DNA of 64,000 nucleotides, from NCBI RefSeq assembly GCF_000816105.1, contig NZ_CP007140.1, positions 62,001 through 126,000 on the forward strand, read 5' to 3'. Both the position numbers and the translations under genes were made by a program. The notes under the pieces are model-generated. The model did not search any database, was not told the DNA's origin, and worked only from the letters and a program-made list of their open reading frames with translations. Each line of letters starts with the position of its first letter. Position 1 is the stretch's first letter. Of this stretch, positions 1 through 8,084 are shown in pieces. Origin of the DNA: Thermococcus guaymasensis DSM 11113 (GTDB lineage: Archaea > Methanobacteriota_B > Thermococci > Thermococcales > Thermococcaceae).

Positions 1-154
1 CGTAAACGACCATACCAAGGGAATCGCCGACGAAAACGATGTCTATGCCAGCCTTATCTGCTAAAAGCGCTGAGGGGTAATCGTAGGCCGTCACCATCGT
101 GATTTTCTCCTTCCCCTTCATCTCGCGGATTCTCTTCGGCGTTACCTCCCTCAT
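1..154 (-). CDS. panB: 3-methyl-2-oxobutanoate hydroxymethyltransferase, N-terminal fragment
   Basis: This is the first 51 codons of a gene that runs off the left edge of the window. The start is the ATG whose complement lies at 152-154, preceded by a GGTGAG-type ribosome site. The peptide opens [18 protein letters not shown], then reads [19 protein letters not shown] and [13 protein letters not shown]. The TAYD and VGDSLG motifs are characteristic of PanB, which adds a one-carbon unit from methylene-tetrahydropterin to 2-oxoisovalerate for pantothenate and coenzyme A synthesis. It is divergent from the archease gene. Only the N-terminal part is visible, so completeness cannot be judged. Confidence 0.88.
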   Translation of the reverse strand, partial: MREVTPKRIREMKGKEKITMVTAYDYPSALLADKAGIDIVFVGDSLGMVVY

Positions 155-208
155 GTTCTCACCACACCCGTTTCGACGGCGGTCTAATTAACGGTTTCGA
201 TAGTGGAG

Positions 209-241
209 TTTATTAACCAGAGCACCTTACCCTATATCATG
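209..241 (+). promoter_or_regulatory. TATA box placing a leaderless start ahead of archease
   Basis: TTTATTAA at 209-216 is a good archaeal TATA element. About 26 bases downstream of its centre lies ATG 239-241, the distance expected for a leaderless transcript. That ATG opens a 43-codon in-frame extension of archease, described separately. The assignment rests on spacing only. Confidence 0.45.
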
Positions 242-367
242 GAGGAAATGGGCGTGATCGACGAGAACTTTGAACCTATAAAAGTGGAGGGCAAGCCCGC
301 TTCCGAGATACTTCGTGAGATGAGGTTTGAAAGGGAGATGCGTCTAATGGGGCTGGAGGTGAAGGGT
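239..367 (+). other. in-frame 43-codon extension upstream of archease
   Basis: From ATG 239 an open frame reads [20 protein letters not shown] and continues through a basic/acidic helix-like stretch ending [10 protein letters not shown]. It joins the archease start at 368 without a stop codon. No known archease carries this segment to my knowledge, and archease has its own strong ribosome site. It may be a leaderless alternative N-terminus giving a 185-residue product, the remnant of a small gene fused in frame, or untranslated leader. I do not recognise its family. Confidence 0.35.
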
Positions 368-796
368 ATGAGGGCCTGGGAGCACTACGAGCACACGGCC
401 GACATAGGCATTCGCGGTTACGGCTCGACACTTGAGGAGGCCTTCGAGGCAGTCGCGTTAGGCCTCTTCGATGTGATGGTGGACGTGAGGAAGGTTGAAG
501 CAAGGGAGTGTCGCGAGGTTGAGGTCGAGGAAGAGGATTTAGAGGCGCTCCTCTACAGCTTCCTTGAAGAGCTCCTCGTGCTCCACGACATGGAGGGGCT
601 GGTCTTCGGCGACGTCCGGGTCAAGATAGAGAAGACCGAGAACGGCTACCGCCTCAAAGCGAAGGCCTGCGGTGAGCCTTTAGACTACGAGAAGCACGAG
701 CCAAAGGAGGAAGTGAAGGCGATAACATACCACGACATGAGAATTGAGAAGCTCCCGGACGGGCGCTGGATGGCTCAGTTCGTTCCCGACCTGTGA
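368..796 (+). CDS. Archease, RNA ligase and tRNA methylase cofactor
   Basis: The 142-residue protein opens [20 protein letters not shown], the conserved archease N-terminus, and ends in [10 protein letters not shown]. Metal-binding acidic residues (the D of HTADIG and the C-terminal D) are present. Archease activates RtcB guanylylation and also improves the specificity of the neighbouring tRNA m5C methylase in Pyrococcus abyssi. The start was chosen at ATG 368 because GGAGGTGA lies just upstream and the length matches the family. It is followed after 9 bases by the methylase gene, and rtcB lies two genes further on, so the functional partners are grouped. An in-frame upstream extension is listed separately. 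Confidence 0.93.
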   Translation: MRAWEHYEHTADIGIRGYGSTLEEAFEAVALGLFDVMVDVRKVEARECREVEVEEEDLEALLYSFLEELLVLHDMEGLVFGDVRVKIEKTENGYRLKAKACGEPLDYEKHEPKEEVKAITYHDMRIEKLPDGRWMAQFVPDL

Positions 797-805
797 GGTG
801 GTTGA

Positions 806-1741
806 ATGAGTGCGAGGGACGTTATTAGGGAAACCAACCCCGCCTTTTACGAGCGCTACTCCAAGCTCGAAGATACCGATGAGTTCTGGGAGTTTCTGGT
901 TAGGCCACTCAGGCAGAGCATCAGAGTGAACACGCTCAAGGCCCCGCTGGAGGTGGTTGTTGAGAGACTTCAAGAGGAGTTCGAGCTCGAGCCGATTCCC
1001 TGGGTTAGGGAGGGGTTCTTCATCAACGTTGACAACCTCGCAAAGGTCCCGGAGCACAGTCTCGGCCTGATATTCGGCCAGGAGGCGAGCTCGATGATTC
1101 CGCCGGTGGTTCTCGATCCCAAGCAGGGAGAACTCGTCCTCGACATGGCGGCGGCTCCGGGCTCGAAGACAGGCCAGATAGCCCAGTACATGGAGAACGA
1201 GGGGTGCATAATAGCCAACGACCCCAACAGGGACAGGGCCAACGTCCTGATAGCGAACCTCAACAGGATGGGGGTTCTGATAGCACGTGTAACAACGAGG
1301 GACGGGGCGAGGTTTGCGCGCTTCGAGAATACCTTCGACAGGGTTCTGCTCGATGCACCGTGCTCCTCCGTTGGAATGATACGAAAGAGCTGGCGCTTCC
1401 TGAGGGAGTGGCGCGAAAAGGCCGTCGTCAAGTACATGAACATTCAGAAGAGGCTTATCTTGGCCGGTTACAAGGCTCTGAAGCCCGGTGGGGTTATGGT
1501 CTACTCCACCTGTACAATAGACCCTTTGGAAAACGAAGAGGTCGTGGACTACCTCCTTAGAAAGACCGACGCGAGGCTGGAGAAGATAGACCTGCCCGTG
1601 AAAACGAGCGAGCCCGTCCTCGAGTGGGAGGGGAAGACCTACTCGGAGGAGCTGAAAAAGGCTTTGCGCATACACCCCAACGACAACGACACCGAGGCGT
1701 TCTTCATAGCGAAGATAGTCAAGCCGGAGGGAGGGGAATGA
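806..1741 (+). CDS. tRNA (cytosine-5) methyltransferase, NSUN/Trm4 type
   Basis: This 311-residue SAM-dependent enzyme methylates C5 of cytosines in tRNA. The SAM-binding motif LDMAAAPGSKTGQ lies near residue 115. Motif IV, DAPCSSVGMIRKSW near residue 180, carries the cysteine that releases product, and motif VI, STCTIDPLENEEVV near residue 234, carries the nucleophilic cysteine. It corresponds to the P. abyssi enzyme whose site specificity is tuned by archease, the gene directly upstream. The start ATG 806 follows GAGGTGGTTGA. Its stop overlaps the next start in ATGA. Exact target positions on tRNA cannot be read from sequence. Confidence 0.92.
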   Translation: MSARDVIRETNPAFYERYSKLEDTDEFWEFLVRPLRQSIRVNTLKAPLEVVVERLQEEFELEPIPWVREGFFINVDNLAKVPEHSLGLIFGQEASSMIPPVVLDPKQGELVLDMAAAPGSKTGQIAQYMENEGCIIANDPNRDRANVLIANLNRMGVLIARVTTRDGARFARFENTFDRVLLDAPCSSVGMIRKSWRFLREWREKAVVKYMNIQKRLILAGYKALKPGGVMVYSTCTIDPLENEEVVDYLLRKTDARLEKIDLPVKTSEPVLEWEGKTYSEELKKALRIHPNDNDTEAFFIAKIVKPEGGE

Positions 1742-2184
1742 GCAACCCGAGGGACGAGATTGGCAAGACCAGCGATGCTGAGCTCGTTAAAAGGCTCCTT
1801 ATCGAGAACTACGGCCACGCACCTGAGCTAATCTACGAAATCCGGGGCAACCACAGCAAGGTCTACGCCTACAAGCCTTGTCAGCTAAAGATAAGCGACA
1901 CCGGCAGGAGGGGAATCTACTTCGGCAGGATAGAGAGCGACGGGATAAGGCTGACGATTGAAGGTGCCTTCCTCGTCGGGCCTAAGGCGACTAAAAACGT
2001 CGTTGAGCTGGACGATGAGCGGGCTAAACGTTACCTGGCAGGAGAGAGCGTTGAAATAGACGAGAAAGACCTCTACGGGTGGGTGCTCCTCAAATGGCGC
2101 TCCTACTACCTTGGCTCGGCCAAGGCCAAAGCTGGAAGGCTGCTCAACTACGTCCCGAAGGAGAGAAGGTTGAGGCTTGAGTGA
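1738..2184 (+). CDS. PUA-like RNA-binding protein (RsmF C-terminal domain type)
   Basis: The 148-residue product resembles the C-terminal PUA-like domain found fused to bacterial RsmF-type rRNA m5C methylases. Supporting segments are NYGHAPELIYEIRGNHSKV, then GRRGIYFGRIES, the VVELDDERAKRYLAGE segment, and YGWVLLKW followed by GRLLNYVPKERR. The ATG at 1738 overlaps the stop of the methylase gene by ATGA, so the two are translationally coupled. A reasonable inference is that it is an RNA-binding partner supplied in trans to the upstream methylase, as if one bacterial protein were split in two. No catalytic motif is seen. The start is fixed by the overlap. Stand-alone function is unproven. Confidence 0.75.
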   Translation: MSNPRDEIGKTSDAELVKRLLIENYGHAPELIYEIRGNHSKVYAYKPCQLKISDTGRRGIYFGRIESDGIRLTIEGAFLVGPKATKNVVELDDERAKRYLAGESVEIDEKDLYGWVLLKWRSYYLGSAKAKAGRLLNYVPKERRLRLE

Positions 2185-2243
2185 CTTTCCGCCCCGCGAA
2201 AGTTTAAAATAACTTTAGGCCCACCTAAGGAGGGGGTGAGGGG

Positions 2244-3683
2244 ATGGTTCCGCTGAAGAGGATAGACAAAATCCGCTGGGAGATTCCCAAGTTCGACAGG
2301 AGAATGCGCGTTCCGGGCAGGGTTTACGCTGACGACCAGCTCATCGAGAAGATGCGCGGGGACAGGACGCTGGAGCAGGCGGCCAACGTTGCGATGCTCC
2401 CCGGCATCTACAAGTACTCCATCGTCATGCCCGACGGCCACCAAGGCTACGGCTTCCCAATCGGTGGTGTGGCTGCCTTTGACGTGAAAGAAGGTGTAAT
2501 AAGCCCCGGAGGCGTCGGCTATGACGTGAATTGCGGCGTCAGACTGATTAGAACGAATTTAACGGAGAAAGAAGTCAGACCGAGGATAAAGGAGCTCGTT
2601 GACACGCTCTTCAAGAACGTGCCTTCTGGACTGGGAAGCAAGGGAAGAGTGAGACTCCACTGGACGCAGCTCGACGACGTTCTCGCAGACGGTGCCAAGT
2701 GGGCCGTCGATAACGGCTACGGCTGGAAGGAGGATTTGGAGCATCTTGAGGAAGGCGGGAGGATGGAAGGGGCCGACCCGAATGCCGTCAGCCAGAAGGC
2801 CAAGCAGAGAGGCGCTCCACAGCTCGGCTCCCTCGGCTCCGGAAACCACTTCCTTGAGGTTCAGGTGGTTGATAAGATCTTTGACAAAGAGATAGCCAAG
2901 GCCTACGGCCTCTTCGAGGGGCAAGTCGTGGTGATGGTTCACACCGGTTCGCGCGGACTCGGCCACCAGGTCGCGAGCGACTACCTCAGGATAATGGAGA
3001 AGGCCAACAGGAAGTACGGAATCCCCTGGCCTGACAGAGAGCTCGTCAGCGTCCCCTTCCAGACGGAGGAGGGACAGAGGTATTTCAGCGCGATGAAGGC
3101 GGCCGCAAACTTCGCCTGGGCCAACAGGCAGATGATAACCCACTGGGTCAGGGAGAGCTTTGAGGAGGTCTTCAAGAGGAAGGCCGAAGACATGGAGATG
3201 CACATAGTCTACGACGTCGCCCACAACATAGCCAAGGTGGAGGAGCACGAGGTAGACGGAAGGAAGGTCAAGGTCGTCGTCCACAGGAAGGGAGCAACGA
3301 GGGCCTTCCCAGCAGGCCACCCCGATGTACCGAGGGCCTACCGCGACGTCGGCCAGCCCGTCCTGATTCCCGGCTCGATGGGAACCGCGAGCTACATTCT
3401 GGCCGGAGCAGAGGGTTCGATGAAGGAGACCTTCGGTTCGAGCTGCCACGGCGCCGGAAGACTCCTGAGCAGGAAAGCTGCAACGAGGAGGTACCGCGGT
3501 GATAGACTGAGAAGCGAGCTCCTTCAGAGGGGAATCTACGTGAGGGCCGCTTCGCTCCGTGTCGTTGCCGAAGAAGCTCCCGGAGCCTACAAGAGCGTCG
3601 ACAACGTCGTCAATGTCGTCCACCAAGCCGGCATAGCGAAGCTCGTCGCGAGGATGCGCCCGATGGGCGTCGCCAAGGGCTGA
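2244..3683 (+). CDS. rtcB: RNA-splicing ligase RtcB
   Basis: The 479-residue protein is a full-length, intein-free RtcB, the GTP- and Mn2+-dependent ligase joining 2',3'-cyclic phosphate (or 3'-phosphate) and 5'-hydroxyl ends during tRNA splicing and RNA repair. Signature blocks are [14 protein letters not shown] near residue 60 and [13 protein letters not shown] near residue 95, with the metal-binding cysteine. Others are [10 protein letters not shown] near residue 200, [10 protein letters not shown] near residue 233 and [14 protein letters not shown] near residue 400, with the guanylylated histidine. The P. horikoshii homologue carries an intein at the cysteine site and this copy does not. 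ATG 2244 follows AGGGGGTGAGGGG. A TATA-like AAGTTTAAAATAA lies near 2199, so it probably has its own promoter within the archease group. Confidence 0.97.
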   Translation: MVPLKRIDKIRWEIPKFDRRMRVPGRVYADDQLIEKMRGDRTLEQAANVAMLPGIYKYSIVMPDGHQGYGFPIGGVAAFDVKEGVISPGGVGYDVNCGVRLIRTNLTEKEVRPRIKELVDTLFKNVPSGLGSKGRVRLHWTQLDDVLADGAKWAVDNGYGWKEDLEHLEEGGRMEGADPNAVSQKAKQRGAPQLGSLGSGNHFLEVQVVDKIFDKEIAKAYGLFEGQVVVMVHTGSRGLGHQVASDYLRIMEKANRKYGIPWPDRELVSVPFQTEEGQRYFSAMKAAANFAWANRQMITHWVRESFEEVFKRKAEDMEMHIVYDVAHNIAKVEEHEVDGRKVKVVVHRKGATRAFPAGHPDVPRAYRDVGQPVLIPGSMGTASYILAGAEGSMKETFGSSCHGAGRLLSRKAATRRYRGDRLRSELLQRGIYVRAASLRVVAEEAPGAYKSVDNVVNVVHQAGIAKLVARMRPMGVAKG

Positions 3684-3720
3684 TGCCTTCGGGCTTCTTT
3701 TGAGTTTTATTTTTGAGTGA
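3684..3720 (+). terminator. T-rich terminator after rtcB
   Basis: After the rtcB stop the plus strand runs CTTCTTTTGAGTTTTATTTTT, with several T tracts. Such tracts are sufficient for intrinsic termination by archaeal RNA polymerase. The converging metG gene ends at 3797, and the space between holds nothing else. Confidence 0.4.
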
Positions 3721-3796
3721 AGTTAACAGGTTCTCAAATAAATGGCCTTCCTCTAAGGATTGCAGGAGAGAAAAGAAAAGGCTTTTGAAAAAGACC

Positions 3797-6016
3797 TCAC
3801 CTTATCCTCGCGCCGAGCTTTACCTCCTTGTCGGGCATCAGCAGGGCGACGTTCTCGCCGTCATCGGCGGCCAAGAGCATTCCCTGGCTCTCTACTCCCC
3901 TAAGCTTCTTGGGCTCGAGGTTCGCTATGACGATAACTGTCTTGTTGAGGAGCTCTTCGGGCTTGTAGTACTTCTTAAGGCCAGCCACCAGCTGTCTGAC
4001 CTCGTCTCCGAGGTCAACCTTCACCACGTAGAGCCTGTCGGCGTTCGGGTGGTCTTTGACCTCGATTATCTTTCCAACGCGGAGGTCGAGCTTCGCGAAG
4101 TCGTCAAAGCTGACGTAGTCCATCTTTCCGCCCTCCTTTTTCTTCACCTTCTCCTTCTTCGAGGCCTTTCCGGGCTTTTCGGACTTGACCTCGAGCTCCT
4201 CACCGTAGACGCTCTTAAGGATTGCCCTCGCTTCCTCCTCGTTCTTGAAGCGCTCCAGGGCGACTTTCACGACGTCGTCGCGCTTGTAGTACTTGTCAAG
4301 GAGTATTTTAGCGCTCTCCGGGTTTCCGCGCGCTATGTAGTTGAGGATGAAGTGGATGATATCATCGTCGGTGACCTTCCTGAACATCGGCGTTGCCTTC
4401 CTGACGCGGTGTCCCGCGGGAATCTCGGTGAACTCCCAGCGCTTGAGCTCTTCGAGGTTGAGCAGGTGCCATATCTTCTCGCTGGCATCGGGCAGGAACG
4501 GTTCAAGGAGAATTCCGAGGGCCTTGACTATCTGGAGCGAGACGTTGACAGTTGTGGCCGTCCTATCGCGGTCGGTCTTTGCCGTCTTCCACGGCCTCTG
4601 GTGGTCGAAGTAGCGGTTGCCGAAGATGGCCAGCTCCATAACCCTTCTGAGCGCGTCCTTGAAGCGGTACTGGCTTATGAGCTCGCCGACCTCCTCGAAG
4701 GCTTTCTGAATTTCTTCGAAGGCCTGTTTGTCGAGGTCGTTGAGCTCGCCCCTCTCAGGCACGATTCCGTCGAAGTAGCGGTTCACGAAGGTTAAAGCCC
4801 TGTGCACGAAGTTGCCGAGGTTGTTGACGAGCTCTTCATTGATTTTCACCTTGAAGTCGGCGAAGCTGAAGTCGCTGTCGCGAGTTTCGGGCATTATCGC
4901 GGTGAGGTAGTAGCGCAGGTAATCAGCTGGAAAGGCGTCGAGGAACTCGTGAACCCATATGGCCCAGTTCCTGCTGGTGGAGAACTTCTTGCCCTCGAGG
5001 TTGAGGTACTCGTTGGCGGGAATGTCGTATGGGAGGTTCCACTCGGCCTCGACTTCCTCGTCCTTATACTTTCCGTAGGCCATCAGGAAGGCAGGCCAGA
5101 ATATCGCGTGGAAGGGTATATTATCCTTGCCGATGAAGTGTATTACTCTGGTCTCGCCGTCGAGGTTGAGCCAGAACTTCTTCCACTCCTCCTCCCTTCC
5201 AGCCCTCTTGAGGGCCTCGATTGTTATGGAGATGTAGCCTATCGGAGCCTCGAACCAGACGTAGAGGACCTTTCCTTTAACGTCCTCGTCGTCGAGGGGA
5301 ACCGGGATTCCCCAGTCGAGGTCGCGCGTTATGGCCCTCTCCTCGAGTCCCTCGTTAATCCAGCCGAGGACTGTGTTTTTGACGTTAGGCTTCCAGGGCC
5401 TGCCCTCAATCCACTTCTTGAGCCTCTCCGCGAAGTCCTGCATTTTGATGTAGTAGTGAGCGGAGTCCTTGAAGGTTATCGGGTTGCCACAGATGTTACA
5501 GCGCGGGTTGATGAGGATTTCGGGCGTTAACGGCCTCCCGCAGACCTCACACTGATCGCCGCGCTGGTTCTCAGCCCCACAGTAGGGGCAGGTTCCGATG
5601 ACGTATCTATCGGGCAGGAACATCTTGTCGTGCTCGCAGTAGGCCTGCTTGGTGACCTTCTTGACGAGGTGGCCGTTCTCAAGCGCCTTTAAAAAGAACT
5701 CCTGGCTTATTCTATAGTGCACTGGTAGCTCGGTCCTGCCGAAGTAGTCGAAGCTTATCTTCGCCCTTTCGAAGGTCGTCTTTATGTGCTCGTGGAACTC
5801 GTCAACGATTTCCCTCGGGCTTCTGCCTTCTTTGAGCGCGCGGAAGGTTATCGGCGTGCCGTGCTCGTCGGTTCCGCAGATGAAGAGCACTTCCTCGCCC
5901 TTGAGCCTTAGGTAGCGAACGAATATATCGGCCGGCAGATACGCTCCCGCCAGGTGGCCCGCGTGAATCGGCCCGTTCGCGTAAGGGAGTGCCGAGGTTA
6001 CCATGTAGCGCACCAT
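3797..6016 (-). CDS. metG: Methionyl-tRNA synthetase with fused C-terminal tRNA-binding domain
   Basis: The 739-residue class I synthetase charges tRNA-Met. The start was set at MVRYMVTSALPYANGPIHAG (ATG complement 6014-6016), which gives the family's usual N-terminus; a longer frame upstream is not needed. The HIGH-type motif is HAGH near residue 20. Two zinc knuckles are visible as CPYC/CEVC and a later CNIC. The KMSKS loop reads KFSTSRN near residue 335. After an alpha-helical anticodon domain and a lysine-rich linker, the last 110 residues form an OB-fold EMAP/Trbp111-like tRNA-binding domain starting YVSFDDFAKLDLRVGKI. In several archaea this domain is a separate gene, and here it is fused. 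The gene stands alone, with element A lying upstream of it. Confidence 0.97.
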   Translation of the reverse strand: MVRYMVTSALPYANGPIHAGHLAGAYLPADIFVRYLRLKGEEVLFICGTDEHGTPITFRALKEGRSPREIVDEFHEHIKTTFERAKISFDYFGRTELPVHYRISQEFFLKALENGHLVKKVTKQAYCEHDKMFLPDRYVIGTCPYCGAENQRGDQCEVCGRPLTPEILINPRCNICGNPITFKDSAHYYIKMQDFAERLKKWIEGRPWKPNVKNTVLGWINEGLEERAITRDLDWGIPVPLDDEDVKGKVLYVWFEAPIGYISITIEALKRAGREEEWKKFWLNLDGETRVIHFIGKDNIPFHAIFWPAFLMAYGKYKDEEVEAEWNLPYDIPANEYLNLEGKKFSTSRNWAIWVHEFLDAFPADYLRYYLTAIMPETRDSDFSFADFKVKINEELVNNLGNFVHRALTFVNRYFDGIVPERGELNDLDKQAFEEIQKAFEEVGELISQYRFKDALRRVMELAIFGNRYFDHQRPWKTAKTDRDRTATTVNVSLQIVKALGILLEPFLPDASEKIWHLLNLEELKRWEFTEIPAGHRVRKATPMFRKVTDDDIIHFILNYIARGNPESAKILLDKYYKRDDVVKVALERFKNEEEARAILKSVYGEELEVKSEKPGKASKKEKVKKKEGGKMDYVSFDDFAKLDLRVGKIIEVKDHPNADRLYVVKVDLGDEVRQLVAGLKKYYKPEELLNKTVIVIANLEPKKLRGVESQGMLLAADDGENVALLMPDKEVKLGARIR

Positions 6017-6124
6017 TTCAACCACCGTTGGCCGTTGTTCCCGGCGCTTATAAGGACTGCGGGTTTTAAGCATTACGGTGGGTTATTAAGACGGGAGAAA
6101 AATATGCAGGGTTTGATATATTAC

Positions 6125-6170
6125 ATTTTTCTTTTGAAGGCCTCGCCGTTCACGGCGGGGAGGAGGTCAG
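6125..6170 (+). mobile_element. 46-bp TTAC-anchored hairpin element, copy A
   Basis: The element begins directly after TTAC (6121-6124) with ATTTTTCTT and ends in GGAGGTCAG. In between is the hairpin CTCGCCG-TTCA-CGGCGGG. The innermost pair of that stem is G-C here but C-G in copies B and D, which is a compensated change. It lies between the ends of metG (start side) and ahcY (stop side), reading antisense to both. Three more copies of the same length occur in the window. TTAC-adjacent insertion, a subterminal hairpin and the right-end sequence fit an IS200/IS605-type end without a transposase. Confidence 0.7.
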
Positions 6171-6192
6171 CCAAAGAAGAAAAAGAAGGGGC

Positions 6193-7458
6193 TCATGTCC
6201 CGTGCTCCCAGCTCTCCAGATATTTTTTCTGCTCCTCGGTGAGCTCCTCTATCTTTATCCCCATCGAGGCGAGCTTGATCCGAGCTACCATCTCGTCTAT
6301 CTCCCTCGGGAGCACGTAGACCTTCGGCTCAAGCCTCTCATGGTTGTTCAGTATGTATTCGGCCGCCTTCGCCTGAAGGGCGAAGCTCATGTCCATTATT
6401 TCCGCAGGGTGGCCGTCGGCGGCCGCTAAGTTGACCAGCCTTCCGTCCGCGAGGAGGTAGAGCCTCCTTCCGTCCGCGAGCTTGTACTCCCTGATGTTGG
6501 GCCTCGGCTCGCTTATCTCAACTGCAAGCTCCTCCAGGTCGGGCTTCCATATCTCAACGTCGAAGTGGCCGGCGTTCGCCATTATGACTCCATCCTTCAT
6601 GAGCTCGAAGTGCTCCTTCCTTATGCACTTAATGTTGCCGGTTGAGGTGACGAAAATGTCGCCTACCTTTGCCGCCTCCTTCATGTCCATGACCAAAAAT
6701 CCGTCCATCCTCGCCTCCAAAGCCCTGATCGGATCAACTTCAACGACTATGACAGTCGCACCCAGTCCACGAGCGCGCATCGCTATGCCCCTTCCGCACC
6801 AGCCGTAGCCGACAACGACGACGTTCTTTCCTGCAACGAGCAGGTTGGTTGTCCTTATTATGCCGTCCCACGTTGACTGGCCCGTTCCGTAGCGGTTGTC
6901 GAAGAGGTATTTGGTATAGCTGTCGTTGACTGCTATTATCGGGAACCTAAGAACCCCGTCCTTCTCCATCGCGCGGAGCCTAATCACGCCAGTCGTTGTT
7001 TCCTCGCTCGCGCCCCAGATTTCGTCTATTAACTCAGGCCTTTCGCGGTGGACGGTGCTTATCATGTCCGCCCCGTCGTCTATGATGATGTTGGGTTTTA
7101 TGTCTAAAGCCCTGTGCATGTTCTCGTAGTACTCCTCCCTGCTCTCGCCCCTGATGGCATAGACCTTGACGCCGGCCTTAGCGAGGGCCGCCACAACGTC
7201 GTCCTGCGTCGAGAGAGGATTGCTCGCCGCCGCTGAAACCTCGGCACCGCCAGCCTTGAGGGTCAGGAGCAGAAAAGCTGTCTTCATCTCAAGGTGGAGC
7301 GTCGTCGCAATCCTGACGCCCTTGAAGGGCTTCTCCCTCTCGAACTCCTTCCTTATCGTCTGGAGGACGGGCATGAAGCGCGAGACCCAGTCAATCTTCT
7401 TCTCCCCGCTCGGAGCGAGGCTCAGGTCTTTAACGCAGTAGTCCTTCGTGCAGTCCAT
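6193..7458 (-). CDS. ahcY: Adenosylhomocysteinase (S-adenosylhomocysteine hydrolase)
   Basis: The 421-residue cytosolic NAD-dependent enzyme splits S-adenosylhomocysteine into adenosine and homocysteine and so relieves product inhibition of SAM methylases. The substrate domain shows [15 protein letters not shown] and [10 protein letters not shown]. The NAD-binding Rossmann fold is at [20 protein letters not shown] near residue 215. The catalytic region includes [14 protein letters not shown] near residue 185 and [10 protein letters not shown] near residue 295. The C-terminus is the archaeal short form. ATG at 7458 was preferred over an upstream GTG because GGTGGT precedes it. Genome context gives no operon partner. 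Confidence 0.97.
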   Translation of the reverse strand: MDCTKDYCVKDLSLAPSGEKKIDWVSRFMPVLQTIRKEFEREKPFKGVRIATTLHLEMKTAFLLLTLKAGGAEVSAAASNPLSTQDDVVAALAKAGVKVYAIRGESREEYYENMHRALDIKPNIIIDDGADMISTVHRERPELIDEIWGASEETTTGVIRLRAMEKDGVLRFPIIAVNDSYTKYLFDNRYGTGQSTWDGIIRTTNLLVAGKNVVVVGYGWCGRGIAMRARGLGATVIVVEVDPIRALEARMDGFLVMDMKEAAKVGDIFVTSTGNIKCIRKEHFELMKDGVIMANAGHFDVEIWKPDLEELAVEISEPRPNIREYKLADGRRLYLLADGRLVNLAAADGHPAEIMDMSFALQAKAAEYILNNHERLEPKVYVLPREIDEMVARIKLASMGIKIEELTEEQKKYLESWEHGT

Positions 7459-7511
7459 AACAACCACCGATGGGTTTTTAATTCCGGGAGTTAAAAAGGG
7501 TTGGTGTTGGC

Positions 7512-8084
7512 ATGATAGTCGACCTCTCGCTCCCCCTCGGAGAGGACACCCCCGTTTACCCAGGAGACCCGGAGATAAAGGTGAAGCCCTGGGCCTTCAT
7601 CGACAGGGACGGCTACTACATGAACGCCCTCAAACTCGGGGACCACTCCGGAACGCACGTCGATGCTCCAGCCCACTTCATCCCGGGCGGGAAGACCATC
7701 GACGAGATGCCCCTTGAGAAGTTCATCGGCGAGGCCTTTGTCCTCGACCTCCGGGATGGCGAAGGGCCTGTCAAACTCGACGAACTGCCCGATTCTGGCT
7801 ACTACAACAGGATAGTCCTCCTCCTGACGGGTGGAAGGGAGATTTCTCCCGAGGTCGCGCTATTCCTCGTGGCAGAGGGGGTCAAAGCCGTCGGCACCGA
7901 CGCGATGAGCATCGGCGATGAGACCGTCCACACCATTCTGCTGACTGCCGAAGTACCGGTTTTTGAGAACCTCGATCCTACAGGCCTTGAGCAGCTCCTC
8001 GAAAAGACGTTCACTTTCATCGGCATCCCGCTGAAAATCGAAGGGGGCTCAGGGAGCCCGGTTAGGGCGATTGCCATGCTATGA
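7512..8084 (+). CDS. Cyclase-family metal-dependent hydrolase (kynurenine formamidase-like)
   Basis: This 190-residue protein belongs to the Pfam Cyclase family, which includes kynurenine formamidases and related amidohydrolases. The metal-binding signature [13 protein letters not shown] lies at about residues 46-58. A second conserved block, [11 protein letters not shown], lies near residue 130. The N-terminus [20 protein letters not shown] is characteristic. The gene starts about 50 bases from ahcY in divergent orientation and its 3' end overlaps the coiled-coil gene by 6 bases. Whether the substrate is formylkynurenine or another amide cannot be read from the sequence; archaeal members are mostly uncharacterised. 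Confidence 0.8.
   Translation: MIVDLSLPLGEDTPVYPGDPEIKVKPWAFIDRDGYYMNALKLGDHSGTHVDAPAHFIPGGKTIDEMPLEKFIGEAFVLDLRDGEGPVKLDELPDSGYYNRIVLLLTGGREISPEVALFLVAEGVKAVGTDAMSIGDETVHTILLTAEVPVFENLDPTGLEQLLEKTFTFIGIPLKIEGGSGSPVRAIAML

Noticed and set aside
2490-2560. Intein in RtcB at the cysteine of [11 protein letters not shown]
   Set aside because: The coding sequence runs through the site without interruption. Only the Pyrococcus horikoshii copy is known to carry one there.
2559-3626. Open frame of 355 codons antisense to rtcB, and similar long antisense frames over the tRNA methylase and metG
   Set aside because: They arise from the strong codon bias of the GC-rich sense genes. They match no family and lack start signals.
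6125-6170. 46-bp elements as ordinary intrinsic terminators
   Set aside because: Two copies lie inside coding sequences, orientation relative to genes varies, the hairpin is not followed by a T tract, and TTAC precedes every copy.
7461-7475. Partial match to the sugar-cluster operator near ahcY (AACCACCGATGGGTT)
   Set aside because: Spacing is two bases shorter, it contains the ahcY ribosome site, and the gene is unrelated. Taken as chance.
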